A stretch of 5,157 nucleotides of DNA from Planctomycetales bacterium (GTDB lineage: Bacteria; Planctomycetota; Planctomycetia; Isosphaerales; Isosphaeraceae): NCBI GenBank assembly GCA_027451455.1, contig DAIDJI010000440.1, positions 1-5,157 of the forward strand. Direction: 5' to 3'. The notes beneath the pieces are model-generated. The model ran no database searches, was not told the DNA's origin, and was given only the letters and a program-made list of their open reading frames with translations. How positions within the stretch are numbered: the first letter of the stretch is position 1; each line of letters begins with the position of its first letter. Position numbers and translations under genes: made by a program. Shown here in pieces: positions 4,583 to 5,157 of this stretch.

Positions 4583-5157
4583 CTAGGCCGTATAGGGAGT
4601 GAAGTCGGGAATGCCGGCCTCGCGGAAGCCTTTCTTCCGCTCCGCGCACTTGTTGCACCGTCCGCAATGCAAATTGCCTCGCGGGTCGATGCAGGAAAAA
4701 GTCAGATCCAGCGGGAGATCCCGGCCGCGTTCCAGGACCTCCGGCTTGTGGAGCATCGCGAACGGCCGGATCAGGCGAGGCCCGCCGTCCATCGCCCGAC
4801 CGATCAGGTCCTGCAATCCCCGAAAAAACTCGGGCGTGCTATCCGGAAACGGATTGGATCCGAGCGACCCCAGCGCCAGTGCCTCGATCCCTCGGATCCG
4901 GCACCAGACGGCCGCCTTGACCGTCAGCAGGAGGTTCCGCCCCGGCAGATAAACCGCCTCGTCGGGCGTCTCCGCTCCAGGAACGCCGCCGCCCGCCGTG
5001 CTCCAGTGGGGGCCGTAGACGTCGGCCGTCGGCTCGTCGAGAACGACCATCGGCGCGATCCGGTCGTCGGCGACCTCTTCCAGGAACCGCCCCATCGCGG
5101 CGATCTCCTGCGGTTGGGCGACGCGCCGCAGCGCGGCCGTCTCCGTTTGCTGCCGCA
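4583..5157 (-). CDS. queC: 7-cyano-7-deazaguanine (preQ0) synthase QueC, N-terminus cut by window edge
   Basis: QueC converts 7-carboxy-7-deazaguanine to preQ0 using ATP and ammonia, in the cytoplasm. The frame is open to the right edge and 190 residues are visible. Counting from the internal ATG at 5095, LPGRNLLL (50-57) and FPDSTPEF (83-90) match the conserved PGRN and PD.RPEF motifs of the family. The C-terminal zinc site is complete: Cys135 in TFSC, then Cys144, Cys147 and Cys150 in HCGRCNKC. ERKKGFREAGIPDFTPY (152-168) is the family's usual ending. About 20 further codons precede that ATG, so it is not the true start; RQQTETAALRRVA there resembles the YGQRH..E...A helix that follows the nucleotide-binding loop. 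The SGG.DS loop itself must lie just outside, probably 25-40 residues upstream. The middle is more divergent than textbook QueC. It precedes queD by 55 bases. Confidence 0.9.
   Translation of the reverse strand, partial: RQQTETAALRRVAQPQEIAAMGRFLEEVADDRIAPMVVLDEPTADVYGPHWSTAGGGVPGAETPDEAVYLPGRNLLLTVKAAVWCRIRGIEALALGSLGSNPFPDSTPEFFRGLQDLIGRAMDGGPRLIRPFAMLHKPEVLERGRDLPLDLTFSCIDPRGNLHCGRCNKCAERKKGFREAGIPDFTPYTA

Noticed and set aside
1..5157. Frequent CGATCG/GATCG motifs, including GCGATCGC-like sites
   Set aside because: They are scattered in coding and non-coding parts alike and are likely to reflect genome composition and codon choice; no spacing pattern or array is apparent, and a genome-wide count would be needed to claim enrichment.
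1..5157. CRISPR array, insertion sequence, phage or toxin-antitoxin system
   Set aside because: I found no spaced direct repeats, terminal inverted repeats with target duplications, transposase motifs or small paired genes.

Overview
The window is high-GC bacterial DNA, by eye in the mid-60s percent G+C, with strong G/C preference at third codon positions. The gene content is long HlyD-type adaptors with low-complexity tails, a DUF4190-like membrane protein, loosely packed genes and long spacers. This best fits a planctomycete, perhaps Isosphaeraceae. That assignment is an inference from style and protein resemblance; no rRNA or marker gene is present.

Layout, left to right. (1) 1-340, + strand: the C-terminal end of a periplasmic adaptor (HlyD/MacA-like) that begins outside the window. 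(2) 341-697: a 357-base spacer with a candidate sigma70-type promoter and a 9-bp hairpin, leading into (3) 698-2185, a complete second HlyD-family adaptor of 495 residues. (4) 2186-2381: a spacer with an 8-bp inverted repeat. (5) 2382-2948: a small five-helix membrane protein of unknown function. (6) 2949-3248: 300 bases with no convincing gene. (7) 3249-4076: a 275-residue membrane-anchored protein with a DUF4190-like hydrophobic domain, starting at GTG. (8) On the - strand and convergent with the preceding genes, a queuosine/7-deazaguanine pair: queC (4583-5157, N-terminus cut by the window edge) followed by queD (4111-4527). A strong 13-bp hairpin lies between the convergent ends and overlaps the last codons of queD.

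How the genes may work together. The two adaptors are adjacent on one strand and their visible C-terminal segments are alike (19 of 42 aligned residues identical). They probably serve related tripartite export machines, but no permease or ATPase gene is in view. QueD makes 6-carboxytetrahydropterin, and QueC makes preQ0 two steps later in the same pathway. QueE, which acts between them, is not in the window. The two unknown membrane proteins have no evident link to either group.

I see no CRISPR array, tRNA, rRNA, insertion sequence or defence system. The less ordinary features are regulatory: the long structured leader of the second adaptor, a hairpin covering the queD ribosome-binding site, and the coding-overlapping hairpin at the convergent gene ends.
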